DNA of 64,000 nucleotides from Liolophura sinensis (taxonomy: Eukaryota; Mollusca; Polyplacophora; Chitonida; Chitonidae): positions 9,056,501 to 9,120,500 of the forward strand of contig NC_088295.1 of the NCBI RefSeq assembly GCF_032854445.1, read 5' to 3'. Below the pieces are notes generated by a model, which did not search any database, had not been told where the DNA came from, and saw nothing but the letters and a program-made list of their open reading frames with translations. The position numbers and the translations under genes were made by a program. Positions 32,221-46,000 of this stretch are shown piece by piece. Position 1 is the stretch's first letter, and the number at the start of each line of letters is the position of its first letter.

Positions 32221-35200
32221 CTGTTGTAAGAAGATCCCTATTCCGACTGTCCTTGTTCTAAGATTTCCAGGCACCTCCGATGACATATGGACAATATAAG
32301 ATACAGAATTGCGCCAGAAGGCGTGCGTGACAAATCAGCATTTGTCAGCGGAATGCCGATGGCTAGAGTGATTTTAAAGCAGTTTTCTGTATGTAGATCT
32401 GGGATCAAAGTCATTCATCAACGCTAAGAAGTTTCGATGACAAACATACAATCCAGACAAAGCGAGTTTAGAGACTATCTGAAAATAGTATCGACAGAAA
32501 CGCCTGCGAGATAACAGTGACGTTTCCTTGGATTTGTCAAATGTATAATCTCTTGGATGTGTCTTTGATCTGTCCCTGTGATCTTACTATTACTTTGTAA
32601 TCTACAAACTAGTCCTAAATTAAATAATCCTACGCAATTTATCTATAATTATCTCCTTTTTAATAGATAAACTTCTGGGCTGTATCAAGTCCTATAGTCA
32701 TCTCGATAAGCAATAAATGCGATATGACCGTTGTTTTGGAACTTAATCTTGTCATTACAGATCTGGCACGTCAATAATGGTAGATGTATTGTATACGAAT
32801 GTTTCATATAAAGCCTAGATTTATCATCGGTTATATATTGTAACAGAAAGAACAGTGCACAATGAATATTCGGATGACAATCTATATGCGTCGAAACAGA
32901 CATTCGTATACCAGCCGTCAGCCAGTAGGGATGTTCCATGTCAATAATCGGAAGGTCATTTCCTAAAACGAAGCATAACACAAACCGCCAAAGAATGAAG
33001 AAAGTATATAAAGTATGAAATTAGGTCGGAATCATGCAAAGATAAGCGGTCAATAGTTTTCAACAATGTTTGAAAGACGCAAACTCTCCTCCATGCGAAA
33101 GGGTGAAATCAATATTCAAATCGTGTACCATGCCAGCGAATAGGTTGTCGATAATAAAAAATGTAATGTTCATACATCTAAGATGGTGATCTAATTCAAC
33201 ACAATGAATATACGGCTCCTAGCCCTGAGCTAAGCGGAATTAGACACACTCACGAAGCAGAGCGCCAGAGATTCTGAACGCTCTGTCCATAATTACTTAC
33301 AAGAGAATTATACTCATTATAAAGCCTAAGAAACTTGGAGTGAAGGAGTTTGGTGGAATAACAATGACACACGTTTTCCAGTAATAAAATAATAATCCCG
33401 TTGATTGAAATCGTCACATAACACACAGGATATAACAAATTCTACACGGCGAGATATGTACACTTTGCAAGCCATATGCAAGACCCTTCGGTATATTGCT
33501 GTTCAAATAAGGGTAATTTACGATGTTAAAAACTGAAACTATCCCTCTTGTCGTAAAGTCTGCGAGAAAGGCATCGTTTTGGTTTTTGTACCAATATAGG
33601 TAAATATAGATGGAAATGATAGGCCTGCTATTGTTTTTACCAGGTTAATCCACACTCTTGTGAAATAGAGAGATTTTTTATTTCTTGTTCTCGCCCTCGA
33701 TTTTCGGTTTTATTTTTCAACGGTTTACTTAACGGTTTTCAACGGCCTCAGGACCAAATATTGAAGACTGTATGCGTGCATTCACCTCAACTTCACTCAG
33801 CAACATACAGACCCAGGGAATTTTTGTGACTGTCTGTGAGAAATTGCGTTTATTACATAAATTTACGACTTGTAAATTGCTTATAAATCTAACTGGTATG
33901 TAGTGTCTGGTTAAAAGGGGTGTCTGGTTAAAATGGACATCAAGTTAAAAAAAAGGCGTCTGGTTAAAATGGGCGTCTGGTCAAAATGGACGTAAATAAG
34001 TAAACTCATGTGCACACAGAAATATGAATATTAAGCAGGCCAACTTAAGCGTATCTCTCTTGCACATTAACAAATACATGTAAATATATACTTGCGCGTA
34101 CGTAAGAAATGTACAGCTTCATTCGAACATTCCCACTGCATAGCTATTTCTGTGGGAATAGGTACAGCTTAAAGAGACTATATCGGAAATTGTTAGCAAA
34201 AATCAATCAGCGCATTGCCAAATTCAATCGATTTTTTTGCCATGATTTTACCCGATATTTCACAAAATATCAATCTTGTCTGTGCACGTGCTACCAATCA
34301 AAGTTCCTTATGTGTATAAAGCGGGACACATTATATAACTACAATTATTTTAATAATGAATGGCACAGATAGGAGTCTGATATTTACTGAAAGGCAATAA
34401 TTTGACACCATTCTTGGTAAATACAGAAAATTGGATTTGATTAGCAATTGTGGATTTTTCCCCAAAAATCATTAATGAGGAGTTCTTCGTCTTAGGTGTT
34501 TGACAAATTCACTTTAGGAAACAATTTTGCCAAAGGTCCGTCTCCCCCACTGGACAAAACGCCAACCATCGCCTTCCTAGAATGTCCGTTTTTGTGGTGT
34601 ACTCTTTATGGTGAGCTAGGACGTAGTGTGACGGCTAAAACTCAAACATAATCTTGATAAAACCCACATGGGTATTACCCAAGTGTCTATAAGCTTTGCA
34701 CAGACTTTTCACTGATCTGTTCTGTTAATGACAATAACTGCTGTTTGTCTGCACAAACATCTGCCACTCATTTTACTTACATATTTACTATCTATGTTGA
34801 CATTTGCAAACGGCAATGTTAACTTGCACCAACTGAACTTTTCCATATACGGCAACGTAGAATCTCTAAAGGGTGGTTATTGGGTTACGGTCAACTAGTC
34901 TTGGAGCTCAACTGTTTTGCTTAATCCCAGTTGTTGGCATGATTACACTGACCCTGTCATTTCCTCCCACATGCCCTGAGAGGCGCTGTATCGACTCTCT
35001 AATACAATAAGTCATATCAGTAAGTGTGGTTTATTTCTTGGGCATATTGCCAGCAAATTACTTTTTCCTTAATAAGATCATAAAACTTCAAAACATCAGC
35101 TTACGAACTTGTCTCATCATATCTATGTCGGTGGTCTATACAGTTATCGCACCCTTGGCTCATGTGGTACATAAACATTGCCAGTTCTATACTCGGTGCT

Positions 35201-36091
35201 TTTAGCAGCTTTGGATTAATATGGACTTTGGAGATAAAACAGGTCTATGGAATGGTCTGACCCGGAAGGATGGTGGTTGGACACACCATCCACAAATACT
35301 ATAATCTGCTGTTATCATGACCTATCTATTCCTTTTAGCAATGGTGTAGGGGATTTGGTTGATGTATAAGAACCATCACCACTTATCACATTAAAGCCCC
35401 CAAACAATTGGCTTTAAAGTTATTTTGGGTGAAATAACTATTAGATCAGGGAGTTTGTCTTACCTTCAGTGCAATGCCCTTGTACAAATAGATGCAACCA
35501 GATCGTGTAGCGAAGCAATTATCACACAAAATCCTTTTATTACAAAAGCAGTTCTTTCATAACTGACTGCTCAGCAAAACTCATTTTATGTGACTTAATC
35601 CAATTTGATGCGATCGCACAGCGTAACTATTAGCTCAGAGATGCCATAGTATTACTTTCCATGTCCATGAGTGTTAAAGGCATCTCTTGAGATTTGCAAC
35701 TTCCTCACATGGAGGACCCATCCGATGGATTTTTCTGGCGCACACGGACACGATAGTTTTCTTTATGATATACTCAAAACCTTTACTTAAGCGCAAACAA
35801 ATAAGATCTGAAGCATCCACAAGCGACTAGAAGCTGAACAAAACTAAAGAAATCAAAACCACACTCCTAATGACGTTCGGTGTTAAGGACAATGTCAGTG
35901 CTGCTTTGACACCCCCACTGGGGGTTGAAGAGGCAACGCCTTAGCTCGTGGACAGAGGTCTTAGCTTCTGACAATTTATTGTTTTATTACGCAATAGTAA
36001 AAAAAAATCGGTAAGCTCAGGTGAAAATATATGCTTAATCTAATTCTTGTTGAATATATGCAGTATCTTAGCATTCACGTGGATAATAATG
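32221..36091. other. Gene-poor stretch
   Basis: It contains the degenerate 18-bp repeat at 33902-33992. Open frames at 32685-32981, 33250-33438 and 34109-34372 are unsupported by splice sites or similarity. Nothing else was recognised. Confidence 0.45.
33902..33992. repeat. Degenerate repeat of about 18 bp
   Basis: GTCTGGTTAAAATGG and variants occur about five times in tandem with small length differences. Confidence 0.85.
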
Positions 36092-36186
36092 GGTTCTGCC
36101 AGGGTTTGCCCGGTTTCCTCTCGCCATAATGCTGGCCACCGTATAGGAGAAATATTCTTAAGTACGTCGTAAACCACAAACCACAA
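36092..36186 (+). repeat. SINE-A fragment, plus strand, 3' half
   Basis: It keeps GCCCGGTTTCCTCTCGCCAT, AATGCTGGCCACCGTATAGG and GAAATATTCTTAAGTACGTC. The tRNA head is absent, as with 5'-truncated retroposed copies. Confidence 0.8.
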
Positions 36187-37144
36187 ATCACTCGTTCATC
36201 GTTCACTGATATTTGACTGTTATTTTGACTTTGAAGATTGATTGTCTCTTATGCATTGGGAATAGCCCTCTGTCTGCAAGCCTTAAGTGTTGTCCAAGAT
36301 TTTGCAGACGTGGCGCATTGGTTTTGCTCAGATACTGCTGAATATTACTATTGTTATTGACAAGAGTGTATTAAGGTGATTTGTAATCGGATATTCAAAT
36401 CTTATGTCGCGCATCGCCCCTGAAGAACAGTGAAACACACATTTCACTTTATCAAACACGATTTTGTTTAGATCGTCTTTAAGAATTGTATTTATTGTAA
36501 GAATGAACGCCTCAAGCTAAGTCTCAATGACTTGTCCTCGAGCCCAATCCCCCCAACTCCCCCACCCCTTATTCTTTAAGAGCCCGTTATATAGTAAATA
36601 CCAATTTGTTCTAGGACCCATACCAATGGCTACGGCGAGTTATGAGCCATTGCCAAATTCAGGACTGAAGATATATAGTTCCTGTCCTGCCAATAGGGGC
36701 ACTGCTATAAACAAAAGAGGCATATTAAATCACTTATTATAGGCACTTCGCCTGAGACGTAATTGATTCTGACAAATATTACCTTCTTATCACATAATGG
36801 GTTACTCTGTAAAATCGGCGAATGGTACATTACACACAGAACTTGACGAAGGAGCCGTGCCGAAGTCTCTATTGCTCCTTCCTTGGACTGCATGGGGCTT
36901 GGCTAGTTGGCATACATTCACGGTCTTTCTGCGGTTAGAGCAGGTGATGCTATTTAATGGGATATTTTGTCCGGATGGTTTCCTCGCAGACATACCATTA
37001 CGACACTGTACATAGCACCATAGATTAAATACAGCATACTGACGCAATAAAGAGCATATTGATGCAGAATACAACATTGCGACTGACGGGATAGCATTAC
37101 CACGCTAAGTACAGCAACAATGCGCACAAAACATCATGCTTTAC

Positions 37145-37290
37145 ACGCACAACATAACATTAGGACGCACAGCATAGCATTAGGACGCACAACATAGCAT
37201 TAGGACGCACAGAATAGCATTAGGGCGCAAAATATAGCATTAGGACGCACAACATAGCATTAGAACGCACAACATAGCATTAAGCTGCAC
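37145..37290. repeat. 20-bp minisatellite, about seven copies
   Basis: The consensus ACGCACAACATAGCATTAGG repeats with period 20. Looser copies of GCACA..AGCAT motifs extend upstream to about 37030. Confidence 0.95.
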
Positions 37291-38309
37291 GTCATTGTTA
37301 TTATGATGACGACAACTTTGCGACATTGGCAGTCCACATTCCATCATATATATCCTAGGTTTTTGGTTGACGATATTCAGCTACCCACCACGACCCACTT
37401 CCTTAGTGTTTAGTTGGATCTGAGTATTTGCTCAAGGTACATAAAGTTGTGCTTGCAGTGGTAATTATTGCTAGGCCTCTAATCTATATAAAGCACCGAC
37501 TTGCCAGTATCTTAATTGATGAAGGTACAAATCGATTTTTTGGTCCATGCCGATTCACACGTCTGAAAGTCTAGTTATTTAAGATGTCAATGAGTTCTTT
37601 TTGTTTTAAGCTTATATAATATACACTATAGTTGCAGATTTCCTTGTGCTATTACGTCATGTAGTGCTAAACTTGTACTCATAAAATACCACATAGTTAA
37701 CCTTTGAGAGTCACCATGCTGAAGATATCAGACGGATCTGTAATCTGGGGAGAAGATTATATCTTGATCTTTAACGACATTTGAAGTTTCTAAACAAATG
37801 GAGAGATATTGGCAATGTAACAGGTTATGTAGTTTAGGCTAGGAGTTTAATGCTTGAAATCAATAACGTTAAAGAAACCCGATTGCCCGATGTGTCTGAC
37901 AATTCGACTTGAGTAATTTCATACCGTACAACATTACTTATTGGCAGGTTTACTCTTTGCCCCCAAGTCTCAAATATAAGGAGTATAATCGCATCTGCAG
38001 GTGATTTAATTGACTGATTAGTGTTTAGTATCTACATATACTTCGGTTATACATCAGACGCTGATGTTCATCAGGTGATCTGAATCAGACTGGCTTGTAC
38101 ATTGACCAAAGGTCTTGCACTCAAGGAAAGCCGATAACTGGCTATACTCATGTGTGCCTCTAGAGTCATTCAGGTAAATGTCGTCAACGCAAATTTGGAC
38201 GATGGGATAAAATATACCTGCCAGGGCCATGCAAAAAGGGACGAAGGCGTGAAAAGAACGTGAAAAGATTTGATGCGAGTTTTTGGGCTGATTGAACTGA
38301 CTGATCGTA

Positions 38310-38360
38310 TTGGTGAGAGGGTCACTATACTACGCCTGCGCGCTAACCTCTAGGTCTCGT
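38310..38360 (-). repeat. Possible SINE-A head fragment
   Basis: ATTGGTGAGAGGGTCACTAT and CTGCGCGCTAACC match the reversed head of SINE-A copies in order. No body or tail is present. Confidence 0.35.
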
Positions 38361-40705
38361 AGGCTCCCTAGGAGAGAATTTCCGGCATGACAATGTTACA
38401 GTTGATGTCAGATGTTAGCCACTAACTAGCTGACCAAAGAACGTAAACAAGGGAGGATATAACCAGTGATGTATGTTTACTTCAAAGATATAATACATCG
38501 TGGGCTTGATTACAACGTGTTTAAATTCTAGCAGTTATAGTGCCACGCGTTGTGTGAGTTAAACAAGAAGATTAACCTTCAGAGGTTTAGTTTACTTGTT
38601 AATGCATATATTTTTACGAGATGCTTTTCTCACCACTGCTTGAAAAGGATGAAAAGAATATAGCCCTCATTTAGCAGAGTCAGTTTCATGAAAATGATAC
38701 TTTTGCAGTATAAAAATGTAGTGTAACTCAGAAAAACGAAGACTTTTATCGCCCAAAAACGAGTTGCTCTACCTGTGTATTACGTGAAACGTTTTCACTG
38801 AATTCTAGTGGATATTGTTAAGGATGAAATTCACGTTCACTAAAACCATACAGGCATTTAATTTAATGGTATCGTCTTAACCAAACATACGCGATGCGAA
38901 ATACCCAAGAATTTATTGGGAATGACCGAACAGTCAAGAATCACCCCCTCCCCCCCAATCCACTATCCATACAACCCTTCCCCTTCACACACACACACGC
39001 CCCCTTCTGCACAGAAACAAAATTGTCCAAGCAGCAAACAATCTACAAGGTAAGAATGGGAATTTACACTGCAAATGGGATGGTTTATATATGTAACAGG
39101 TTACTGGACATGAGTTACCTTCTAAACAATTCAGTTTGGTGAAAATGTCTTACCTGTACATAAACGTTGAGAAATTGTCTTTAATTCTGTTTGACCGTGT
39201 TTCACTCACGTTGGCTCAACTGGCCTTTCTCTCCATACTGATCGAGAAAGTGCGCCTGGCCGTTGTACTTTGCTGTGAATAGGACAATCTTTCTGCCGCA
39301 TTAAGCGGATAAACACATCTTACTTGAACTGTTTTCTTGGCGTTTGCAAAAATCCTTCTTTGTGGCAAAAATCCTGTGCGGTGTGTGGAGCTGCAGTGAC
39401 CAGAGTGGTCACTCGACAGACGGAGGACTGTCGTTGTTTGGCTGCGGGCCCTGTTAGGGATATAAGTGGTCCAGAGCGATCGATACAAGAATCTGCTGTG
39501 GATTACTCAAATCCAGTCTGGAGCCAAGAATCCTCATGCTTATCCTCATTCTTCTGACTCTACTGAACAGTCACATTATGGCCGGGATAATTACCACAAA
39601 TGTAGGTAAAATCCACCGCTTATCCGCAAGCCACAGACGCCTGATAGCACAAAACCTGCGGACGTATCCGATGATCTACAGCTATCGGGTTCACACACCG
39701 AAATGGTAAAAGTCTGGCAAAGGCAACAGAGAGTGCTGCTATCAGTTTCTATGAAATTCACATTCCTTCCGAGCAAAATGGTTTTAGTAGACAGATTCCA
39801 GACCGGTAGATAACAGGAGGTGTCGGGACATCTAGCCATGGATGACGTATGATTCAATCAATGTTCTTTATTTGCACTCGGAATACATAAATCCTTAGTA
39901 AGTACAAATGATCCACTGGGCGATTGCCTCCACTTCCACCTATTTGTACGGTCACATGGTACATTTCAACAGGCTAACTAGCATACCAGCAATGTTCTCG
40001 CAAAATACAGAGGCATAAAACACAGGGTTACTATTTTGTATGTATAAATTTATAAACTGTTCCATTAAAAGCATCGACCCTGGACCCATGCCATTTATTT
40101 CCTTATCTCTGATATAAGATCTCAAATAAACGCCAGGAACTCGGAAGCTTACAAGCGTCTCATTATGATTTCATACTATAGAACCTAGGAGCAAGTTGGC
40201 GAGACATTTATTGGAATGTCACCGTGCCTCTGAGGTTCTGTAAACACAAAGCGACACAATTAAGGATGAACAATGCAGAAAATGTCAGTGAGCGACCTTC
40301 ATAACGGTGACGAAGACCGAAACGACCTGTCCTTTTCAACCTTTGTCCTTTCGAATTTTTTCACGAATCCGTTACCTTGCAAAAAGTACACACGCTGATT
40401 TGTGTTTGCAGCCAGTTGTGTTGTAAAGTGTGATGGCCCTTGAAGTTGGCATATTGGCATAAAAACTATTGTACTTCAAGTGCTTCGGTTACGCTGATCT
40501 ATTAGGAATTCACCACCATGTTAGCTGCAGTAAAAAACGGATCATGCTCCACTGAAATGAATAATACATTCATATCAGTGAGCACACATGCGCAAACCTA
40601 AACTCCCTTAGGAAGAAAGCCTTATTAAGTATTTATCAATTTAGCGGTCGTCTGAAAAGGACGAGTGATAGTAATATAAAAGACAGGAGAAGGCTGCTGC
40701 TGTTC

Positions 40706-42046
40706 AATGATGCGCGGGCAGGGTTATGGGAGATGTGCAGGGTTATGGAAGTTGTACAGGGTTATGGCAGCTGCGCAGGGTTACGGAAGAGGTGCAGGGT
40801 TATGGGTGATGCGAAGGGTTTTGGGATATGCGCAGGGTTATGAAAGATGCGCAGGGTTATGGGAGATGCGCAGGGTTATGGAAGATGCGCAGGGTTATGG
40901 AAGATGCACAGGGTTATGGGATATGCGCAGGGTTGTGAAAGATGCGCAGGGTTATGGAATATGCACAGGGTTATGAAAGATGCACAGGGTTATGGGATAT
41001 GCACAGGGTTATGAAAGATGCGCAGGGTTATGGAAGATGCGCAGGGTTATGAAAGATGTGCAGGGTTATTAAAGATGCGCAGGGTTATGGAATATGCGTA
41101 GGGTTATGGGATATGCGCAGGGTTTTGGGAGATGCGCAGGGTTATGGGATATGCACAGGGTTATGGGATATGCGCAGGGTTATGAAAGATGCGCAGGGTT
41201 ATGGGAGATGTGCAAGGTTATGGAAGATTTGCAGGGTTATGGGAGATGCGCTGGGTTAAAGGAGATGCTCAGGGTTATGGAAGATGTGCAGAGTTATGGG
41301 AGATGCACAGGGTTATGGAAGATGTGCAGGTTATGGAAGATGCGCAAGGTTATGGGATATGCACAGAGTTATGGGATATGCGCAGGGTTATGGAAGATGC
41401 GCAGGGTTATGGGATATGCACAGGCTTAAGGGAGATGTGCAAGGTTATGGAAGATTTGCAGGGTTATGGGAGATGTGCAGGGTTATGGAAGATGTGCAGA
41501 GTTATGGAAGATGCGCAGGGTTATGAAAGATGTGCAGGTTATGGGATATGCGCAGGGTTATGTAAGATGCGCAGGGTTATGAGATATGCGCTGGGTTATG
41601 AAAGATGCGCAGGGTTATGGGAGATGCGCAGATTTATGGGAGATGTGCAGGGTTATGGGATGTGCACAGGGTTATGGGATATGCGCAGGGTTATGAAAGA
41701 TGCACAGGGTTATGGGATATGCGCCGGCTTATGGGAGATGCGCCGGGTTACAGCATATACCCAGGGTTATGAAAGACGTGCAGGGTTATGAAAGATGCGC
41801 AGGGTTATGAAAGATGTGCAGGGTTATGGGATATGCGCAGAGTTATGAAAGATGCGCAGGGTTATGGAAGATGCGCAGGGTTATGGGAGATGCGCAGGGT
41901 CATAGGAGATGTGCAGGGTTATGAAAGGTGTGCAGGGTTATGGGAGATGCGCTGGGTTATGGAAGATGCGCAGGGTTATGGAAGATACTCAGGGTTATGG
42001 AAGGTGTGCAGCTTTATAGAAGATGCGCAGGGTTATGGAAGATGGT
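40706..42046. repeat. 19-bp minisatellite, about 70 copies (1.34 kb)
   Basis: The unit CAGGGTTATGGGAGATGCG repeats for about 1340 bp. Main variation is GGGAGAT, GGAAGAT, GGGATAT or GAAAGAT after TATG, and GCG, GTG or GCA before CAGGG. Nineteen is not a multiple of three, so a frame cycles through three phases and encodes a 19-residue period (for example RRVMEDAQGYGRCAGLWE). This gives open frames up to 200 codons (41189-41791) without being a gene. Rare variants recur about 210-230 bp apart, which indicates internal duplication. Confidence 0.97.
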
Positions 42047-42924
42047 TTCTGGTTGGTCCAAATAATTTTAATGGAAAAGTTATTTCTCCCATTTCACTGG
42101 ATTTTAGCTAGATATTTTAACGAAGCAGCTTGGAAAATGTGTGCTTAAGTCCACATTAGGAGACTGTTCGGATACACTGCGTAAACCAAGCTTTTCTAGT
42201 CTAAAAATAATTAGATGGTTGGCAGTAAATTGAGCAATCTGTGTACACTGTGTGATGAATGCAGCTATTTCTGTCATTAAATGTTTGTTCCTAGTTTCCG
42301 GGAAATGATCAGTAAGGCGGTAATTACGAGCCATTTATGCATTTGCGTGAACAGTATATATGCACTCTACTTTCAAGTTAATTGGATGTTTACAACTGAA
42401 TATTATGGTCAAGACATCAGTTTTCTCTTCTACTCTCACACATCACTTCTACAAAGTCAACCTGTCTAGTTGTCTGAGCCAGTGCGTGTTCAGCTTGATT
42501 CTATCAACTAGGAAAATATAGTTCTTAATTAACCTGAAAAATAGTGATTGGTAAAATCGATTATGGATTTAAACAAACTGAATCTCCCTCCGCAGAGCAA
42601 TGGGAGACTCGAGAACGAGTTACACAGAAGTTCCGAATGACAGCAGAACGCTTCGTTTTCTTCTGTGACATTGCAGTGCGAGTGTATTTCGTATATGTTT
42701 GATGAGCACACGTGCACAGATAATTGTGGTGTATAAAGGAAAGAATAAATAAGTTCACAGCTTTGGACTGTCTTGAGACAGGCGGGAAGGAGATTTATCA
42801 GTACCCCATTTTACCCGTGACGTTCCCTTAAGATAGGTAAAGGTGGTAGGAACATTTAAACATGGGCACACGTGTATAAGGCGTTTATACACATCCCTTC
42901 ATACCGAACTTACAGCATGTGGTA
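42047..42924. other. Interval with nothing recognised
   Basis: This is AT-rich single-copy-looking sequence. Short overlapping frames on both strands are not supported. Confidence 0.5.
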
Positions 42925-43062
42925 CGTGGGAAGGTCTGCCAACCTGCGGATGGTCGTCGGTTTCCCCCGGGCTCTGCCGGGTTTCCTCCCACCATAATGC
43001 TTGCCGCCGTTGTATAAGTGAAATATTCTTTAGTATGGCGTAAAACACCAATCAAATAAACA
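42925..43062 (+). repeat. SINE-A fragment, plus strand, 3' half
   Basis: From GGGAAGGTCTGCCAACCTGC through TTTCCCCCGGGCTCTGCCGG and CCACCATAATGCTTGCCGCC to GAAATATTCTTTAGTATGGC and an AATCAAATAAAC tail, it is close to consensus. The tRNA head is missing. Confidence 0.9.
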
Positions 43063-46000
43063 GAGTACAGCACGTGCCATACACACCTTGCCGCTTACTC
43101 TATTCGCGTAGTGAGCACTTAGAGCCAAATAAATGCATCAGCCAGTTTACTAAGCAACCATGGTGCTATGGAGCAATGTTGAATAATTGGAGCTCTCTGC
43201 ATTGTTTTCCAAGGCAGACCCTTAAACCGCTGAGTGTTTCCATCAATTTGTCACCACAAGTAAAAGGCTGGATGACTTCTCAGCAATCTGCTTTCCACAT
43301 GGTCAATCCAGAAATGCCAGAACCAATTCACTAAAGACCGGTCCGTGAAAGTACAAATATAGGTGAAATTGGTCAAGCTAGTAAATAGCATCAGTGTATT
43401 TACAACACAAAACCGAGGTACTCACGAACAGTCACGTAGGACCTCATTTTCAAACATATGCGTGTGATTAATGATAACGCACTTATCATGTATCCAGTTT
43501 CAACAGATTATGTTTAATCTGTCAGCATCACAGTGTAATGCGACAAAGAAATGGGAAATCGTGTGCGTGTTGAGAAAGTATGTTTGTGGGAGGATTAGCT
43601 CAATATGCTTGCCAAAATGGAACATAGTCACTCTATATAATGTTGGTTGTTATAAAATCTCACTTGGTGGCTTTGATAGTTTCGAATATGGTGACTGTGG
43701 TAGAGTTCAGCATAATGACTTTTTTAAATGACGGCTTACACATTACTGTTTGGCAATTTCATTGTCGGATATTAGATTGATATATATGCTCCAGTATAAA
43801 AGGACAAATCGGCCTTCCATAAAACTTGGCCGTCGATTGAGAATTTAAGTTTTAACAGAAATGGATAGTAGAGTTAGGGCTATTTTTCTCCGTTGCGAGG
43901 CTACCGTATCTTGTGCTGTCGTACAGAACATTTGACATGCCAAAAAAAAAAAAAAACAAAACCAAAAAACACACCAGTCCAGAGATAATTTAGACAGATG
44001 TCCCGATACTCTACAGTTTTTTTAACACATCATGATGTACTGGTAGTTTGGGACAAACGCTGTAACTCACAGGCATGCTGCCGGGAATATCTGCATAAAA
44101 TTCTTTTGGTTTACAGAACTTGATGTCAGGGTAAATATTTATATTATATAGTTATCGAAAACGCAAATCAGTTTGTATTTAAATGAGGATACAAAACAAA
44201 TAACATCGGCTATGGTGTATATTACATCGATTGCTATGTATATATGGGTGCTGGGCGCCCACAGTAGGGGCGTGAGAGCTTTCAGCATACTGACTCCAAC
44301 ACGCTATGTAACTTTGAACCGCACGTTTACAGCTTATACCATTTACATTTAACTGCCAACTGTATATAGATTTGAATGTTTGTGTTGTAGTATCGAGCTT
44401 AGATCTACCTTATTGTTGCTATGCATGTATCAGATTGCTGATGTTCTATCGAAATATAGAATAACAGGTTGTGGGGTTTTAGTAGAAGGACTCCCCATTA
44501 AACATTTGTTCAATTTACGTGTAATAGCATTTTCCGCTTAAAACACAGTAAAAGTGGATTGCAGAGAGCAAATGGTCTTTTTAAGCATAAAAATGTTTTA
44601 CTGGTTCACGTGGAGGAGTTCATCGATCAATCGTCAAAATGTGCAAAATAGCTGTCAACTAAATGGCGAACGAACACACAGCCTTGGGGTTTGGGCCAAC
44701 AGCTGAACAGGCAGGATTATAAACATGGCTCCCCTGGGAAGAAAAAAAATCACGGTTTCCAAAGTCATGGAATAGAAAATAGCACTATGTTAAGTACTTA
44801 AAAGTTGTAAAAAAACGCATTTTGTTGAGAAGAAAGCCGTGTTTTCAAATGTTCATCCTCATTAAATAATTAACGAACTAAAATAAACTCATCTTTGACC
44901 AATGTTAAGAATTACTTTCACTAATATCCAGAATCGCATCTGTTCAAATTACAAACACAATCGAATATGTTTTCTTCAGAAGATATACAAACAAATATTT
45001 TTGATGTTTTAGCTGACTGTGTATGTTATTACCCGAATACCAGAATCAATACGCCCTGGCCATGCAGACCCCAGACCAATCTTACTGGCCTGGATCTTAA
45101 TGGCCACGTTGAATGTCTTACTGGCCGAGGTCACAGAGTGCAGAGGTGGAGAAACAATGACATCATAACATGACGTCACACATGGGAATAGCAAATGACA
45201 GTCGCCTTTGGCGTTATCGGGAATGTAGTGATCATCCGATTATGCGAATAAGTCAATTAATAAAAAAAATATTATTACTGAATGGAGCTTAATAATATTG
45301 CCCTGGTATTGGCCTGAGGGTTGCCGTAGTGGCCGGAAGGCCTCACGCTGTGCATTTTCCTCCCAATGTTGCCTTAACACTCGATAAAAAAATGTAGGCC
45401 TATAAAATTTTCCTATTCGTAATTGATGTACCAAAATGCTTCTTCACACAGCCCGGACAAAGCAGTTCTGCGCGAATTGGAAAAACATGAGCGTGTATTC
45501 ACCTTCACCCACTGTCAGGAAGCAGTGAGGATTGTACTAACGTGTTCAGTTCATAAATACCGGGCCTTTTATCGACATTGTTCTCACAAACAACATGGCA
45601 TCGTCTAAGTATATTGATGGAAAGTTGTCTGGTTTACATGTTTATTATTCATGGCATGGCTTCTTACATAGGTCATGTTCTTCGAGCAGAATATTAAACT
45701 GACGGCTCCTTCGTCGTGATTTATCAGTGTTTGTGTTTGAATCCAAGCAGTAGGCTTGCATGTCAGTGTTGACCTTGGATGATACCTGGACAGGAGATGA
45801 AAGAGCTTTGCAGTGCTGTATGAAACAGTGCCTTATGAAACAGTGCTGTGTGAAACAGTGCTGTATAAAACAGTGCTGTATGAAAGAGTGCTGTATGCAA
45901 CAGTGCTGTATGCAACAGAAAGACAGGCATTGATATGTTTTCTCACCTTGTTGAGAACCAATGTTTCAGCGTTAAAATGGTAGTCTCCGAGATTTTGGCA

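Larger units (their letters stand above)
36187..40705. other. Gene-poor stretch
   Basis: It holds the 20-bp minisatellite (37145-37290) and a possible SINE-A head (38310-38360). Strong donor-like sites occur on the minus strand near 39157 and 39317 without a convincing coding exon; they could belong to an untranslated exon. Open frames at 36797-37077 and 39216-39857 run on both strands and are not supported. Confidence 0.45.

Noticed and set aside
32685-32981. Minus-strand 98-codon frame starting after a TTCGTTTTAG acceptor-like site
   Set aside because: The donor inside it is weak, the second half looks non-coding, and it could not be joined convincingly to 32090-32220.
35470-35560. Cys-rich minus-strand frame of about 30 codons ending at AAG|GTAAGA
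   Set aside because: Short, with an upstream stop and no acceptor; probably chance.
40706-42046. Repeat protein gene with about 19-residue repeats (open frames of 80-200 codons)
   Set aside because: Several overlapping frames are open simultaneously, the period is set by a 19-bp DNA unit, and stops appear wherever the TGA-containing variant falls in phase. This is the behaviour of a minisatellite.
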